Position numbers and translations under genes: made by a program. Of a stretch of 45,483 nt of DNA, positions 42,857 to 45,483 are shown one piece after another. The stretch lies in the NCBI GenBank assembly GCA_013054445.1, contig JAAMPI010000284.1:1-45483 (forward strand), written 5' to 3'. Below the pieces are notes generated by a model, which saw only the letters and a program-made list of their open reading frames with translations, did not search any database and was not told the DNA's origin. The stretch comes from Cudoniella acicularis. Lineage: Eukaryota; Ascomycota; Leotiomycetes; Helotiales; Helotiaceae. How positions within the stretch are numbered: position 1 is the stretch's first letter; every line of letters begins with the position of its first letter.

Positions 42857-43370
42857 AGGGATCAAAGTGTTGGTTTTTCGAATAGGAAAGGACGGCGATG
42901 TAGGCATACAGTCCACACTCCCAGGCATTGGTAGGGAGTGGGAGCTGCCACTGGCTATTCATGCCGGTTTCTTTGAAAAATACGAAGTTGGATCAACCGA
43001 GAGTTGTTTGACAGTACAAATACGAATGACAGCAGCAACGGAAGACTTTACAGCACAACCTCTCATTCCATCGCACATGAATATACCAGCTCTAGCACTG
43101 AGCCACCACCAAATGATCTCAGCTTTTGTTTCGGTGTTGCGATCAATTATTGCTCGTGGACCTTGCACTTCACCGCTGCAAATTTTTCGCTTCCGATATT
43201 TCCGGCTGATGTTGTGGAAAGTTCTTACTTAGAATCTTCAACGACGAGCCTATAAACATCGGAAGTGAATAAAAATCCAGCTAAAATTAGGTATTTTAGT
43301 AAGTTATGAGTGAGGATGTGTTGAAAAACTTGATTTAATAACTAGGTTCTTTATCAGGAATTTATTAAGG

Positions 43371-43492
43371 TTAACTTTGATGATTTGAGCAAGGGAACTA
43401 TAGAGACGTAGGTGTATAAGTCTGTCTGAGATGCGATAGTTTGCGAGTTTAGTTAAGTCCTCCAGTTCACACCGATAAACAAGACAAGCGCG
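43371..43492 (+). repeat. Diverged direct duplication, copy B
   Basis: Partner of copy A at 42731-42856, with the same block order and many substitutions. Confidence 0.5.
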
Positions 43493-44410
43493 TGGAATGC
43501 AGGCATGGCCTTTTCCGATTTTCGAAAAGTGAAGGGGGTTAACGGGGGAAATCTGACAACTCGAGAACAGAGCGTGATCTGCATGTCATCGAATCATTGA
43601 TGACTGATTTCGTCAATCTTGCTTATCTGATAGCTGTTTGACAGCGAAAAGGACCTTGACAGCAGGTGCAGGTGCAAGTGCAAGTTTGACAGCACTACTT
43701 CTAACCTCCCACAAGGTACACTGCTTCCAAGTCACTACCCTTATTGTTCAGTTCACATCCAACAAACTTGCTCTCCTAGCAGCGTCTTCTTCAAACCCTA
43801 AAAATCTAGACTGACGGCCCACAGACAAGATATCTCCATCAAATAGCGTTTCGTTTTCAAAATGTCTCTTAGTGTCTTCCTCTCAGGGGTATTTGGCGTA
43901 TTTTACAGAAATTCTGAAGGGAATCTTGTGAAGCGTCTGTTTTTGCTCTAAAGGTGGTAAGGAACTGTTCTTTAGCAAATAGCTATTAAGATAAATACTA
44001 TACTGGGATCTCTGGTTTTCTTCACCTCGTATTCAATTTTCATTTTGGCATCTCCTCTTCCGCAGTTCATTCATTTCCTCACTAATTTTTCGAAGTTACT
44101 ATAGACTTGCGAGGAACTCAAGTCTATAAAAATACAGCTCCACCCAGATACTTTCACCAGGAATCACGCCCAGGTCCCGAAAACCAAGATATGGGAATTC
44201 CTTTCGCTGAGATACGAAACAGGCAGTGTTGTTTCGAATTCTTAAGAGAAGGGGTGGTGTATTCTTAAAAGAGTGGTCTGTGATGCGTGGTGTTGAAGTG
44301 ATCTTTCAGGGGGTGCGGAGACCCTGAGGAGCAGGATGTGACTTTTGTAAATAATAGTGGGAGCTGAGAAGTTGACAGCAGAGTAATATAACGACAGCGC
44401 AATCTTTTCC

Positions 44411-44827
44411 TTATTTAAATATCTCCTCGTTCTCTCTCCGGAATGATTCGTAACCCTTCGTCAGCACCTCGATGGTCTCGTCAAAATGCCGACGATTCAC
44501 TCCACCGGTCATGGAACCATGTCCCTCAGCCAATCGGTAACAGGGAGTGAAGCTGAAGGTGAGCTTAGACGTGTTTTTGCTCTTTAACTGCGAAAGAAAA
44601 ATTGGGTTATTTGTACTTTTGAGAAAGGGAGGAGCGGAGGATCTATGCCCCCTCTTTACCTCAAACTCGATGTATTTATTAGTTTCTACTTGAGGGATCC
44701 AACGCAGAAATGGTAAGTGGGTGAAGTGGGGGGTATAAAAGCGAGGTAGCTTATTGGAAGCCGGGACGAACAGAATATGCTTGATGGGGGGTTTTTTTTT
44801 GCCGTGGGAATACTGTGCACGATGCAA
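44411..44827 (-). CDS. Short unrecognised reading frame, possible partial gene
   Basis: A minus-strand frame is more convincing if a 73-nt GT-AG intron (44588-44660) is removed, joining ETNKYIEFE to LKSKNTSKLTFSFTPCYRLA and EGHGSMTGGVNRRHFDETIE, ending YESFRRENEEIFK-stop at 44411. The joined sequence has the look of the last strand and long C-terminal helix of a START/SRPBCC-type domain, but this is only an impression. The 5' part is uncertain; a TATAAATA-like box lies further upstream on the minus strand near 45175-45182. It could be a partial or decayed gene. Confidence 0.3.
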   Translation of the reverse strand: MHRAQYSHGKKKPPIKHILFVPASNKLPRFYTPHFTHLPFLRWIPQVETNKYIEFEVKRGHRSSAPPFLKSTNNPIFLSQLKSKNTSKLTFSFTPCYRLAEGHGSMTGGVNRRHFDETIEVLTKGYESFRRENEEIFK

Positions 44828-45483
44828 TGCACCAGGACATCCTTTTTTTTATTTTGAGAAACATTAGTTTCAGTCTGTTCCAAGGCAATCCTTTGTGTAG
44901 TAAAGGGTAAAAATTGACAGCAGAATAGGAGTTGACAGCAGAGAAGATGACGGCACAATCACACTTGACAACACGGCTTCTTGTTCCATTGTAGCCCCAA
45001 TATTATGCAACTGCAGGAAATATTAAAAAGAAAAACTTTGAGGGGAGTCGATCAGGTGCGGGAATGATACGTACTTGCAACTTTGAACTTCATGCCCATT
45101 GCTCATCCCCGTAAAAGACCTGTGGTTGAGCTAGTCGTGCAGGACTAAAGGTTTGGAGAAGCAAGAGGTCGGGTATTTATAGACCCCAAGACAGGAGATT
45201 GGTTTACACCTTTGAAGCTCTAGTTCCGAGTAGTTTTGATATTTATGGGGAGGAATTGGAAGTTAATACCAAAATAAGCCTCAAGAAGTTACCTTTTTTG
45301 ACCGAAATAGGGTTTAAAATTGTTATCCACTGGTCCGTATCTTTTAATTTTCGAACTCAACGAATTCAACGATTCTGCCCGAGGTAGAATTGGAAAATAC
45401 ACATGATTCATGAATTTAGGGAGTATAAGGGAATAACTTTGTTCAAAAGACAAAAGCAGTCACACCTCAACCATAGAGGCCCA
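44828..45483. other. Right edge, no supported gene
   Basis: Apart from two TGACAGC copies (44915, 44933) and a minus-strand TATA-like element near 45175-45182, I see no feature. A plus-strand frame at 45199-45387 starts with TTG and resembles nothing known. Confidence 0.4.

Larger units (their letters stand above)
41727..44410. other. Repeat-rich gene-poor region
   Basis: No complete gene is supported. A frame at 42867-43232 starts with TTG and has no recognisable domain. A tiny ATG frame at 43862 (MSLSVFLSGVFGVFYRNSEG, 27 codons) follows a leader-like sequence and could be the start of a decayed gene. The region holds a diverged duplication (42731-42856 and 43371-43492) and many copies of TGACAGC, listed separately. 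Confidence 0.4.
42361..44939 (+). repeat. Recurring TGACAGC motif, eight copies on one strand
   Basis: TGACAGC occurs at 42361, 43027, 43639, 43657, 43687, 44373, 44915 and 44933, all on the plus strand, usually as TTGACAGCA(G). Three copies lie in a longer related block of about 50 bp (42361, 43027, 44933) that continues toward GACAACACGRC..CT...TTCC. By base composition, less than one chance copy would be expected in 2.6 kb. Confidence 0.7.

Noticed and set aside
42867..43232. 121-codon plus-strand frame
   Set aside because: It needs a TTG start, has no domain and overlaps repeats.
1..45483. CRISPR array, prokaryotic defence system or integrated virus
   Set aside because: No regular spacer array, no capsid or polymerase-like genes, and gene structure is eukaryotic throughout.

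Overview
The window looks like nuclear DNA of a filamentous ascomycete, most likely a leotiomycete (Helotiales-type). Genes carry short GT-AG introns (about 50-150 nt), and several families are typical of Pezizomycotina: HET-domain protein, DUF8035 protein, DUF4188 protein, DHA-type MFS transporters and GMC oxidoreductase. The order-level placement is inferred from family resemblance; no rRNA or mitochondrial marker is present. I see no convincing tRNA, rRNA, CRISPR array or prokaryotic feature.

Layout. 1-1.2 kb: C-terminal part of an uncharacterised fungal family with two in-frame stops. 2.6-7.0 kb: intact seven-exon ZNFX1/Hrr1/SAD-3-like RNA helicase. 7.7-10.1 kb: GMC oxidoreductase with two frameshifts. 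11.1-12.0 kb: alpha/beta hydrolase with one frameshift. 12.2-13.4 kb (minus) and 13.7-14.9 kb (plus): a divergent pair, an unrecognised protein and a Gln-rich disordered nuclear-type protein. 15.3-16.5 kb (minus): DUF4188 pseudogene with two in-frame stops. 19.0-20.5 kb: decayed MFS transporter. 21.1-24.1 kb (minus): intact DUF8035 protein. 26.8-30.4 kb (minus): badly decayed SNF2/Rad5-type helicase. 30.4-31.0 kb: palindromic elements, including a 172-bp foldback element. 31.3-32.9 kb: intact DHA1 MFS transporter. 33.3-34.0 kb (minus): truncated homocitrate-synthase-like gene. 34.2-35.7 kb: Tc1/mariner element, possibly nested in a solo LTR. 36.7-38.4 kb: intact HET-domain gene between two AT-rich blocks. 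39.1-41.7 kb: two truncated, frameshifted gene relics on opposite strands meeting at a trinucleotide microsatellite. 42.3-45.0 kb: a repeat-rich stretch with a recurring TGACAGC motif.

The window has two parts. Conserved or housekeeping-like genes (RNA helicase, DUF8035, Gln-rich protein) and two accessory genes (HET, DHA1 MFS) are fully open. Most other accessory genes are pseudogenes in one of two states. One group has in-frame stops with the reading frame kept: the Tc1 transposase (nine stops, no indel), DUF4188, and mostly the MFS relic. Where the original codon can be inferred, the stops fit C:G-to-T:A change, which suggests repeat-induced point mutation (RIP) or a similar process. The other group has single-base shifts, often at G/C homopolymers: GMC, hydrolase, the 39-41 kb relics. 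I found no clear operon, biosynthetic cluster or demonstrably new molecular system. The most informative signals are the RIP signature with a possible RNA-silencing helicase in the same window, the foldback element, the two-relic junction, and the TGACAGC-rich repeats.
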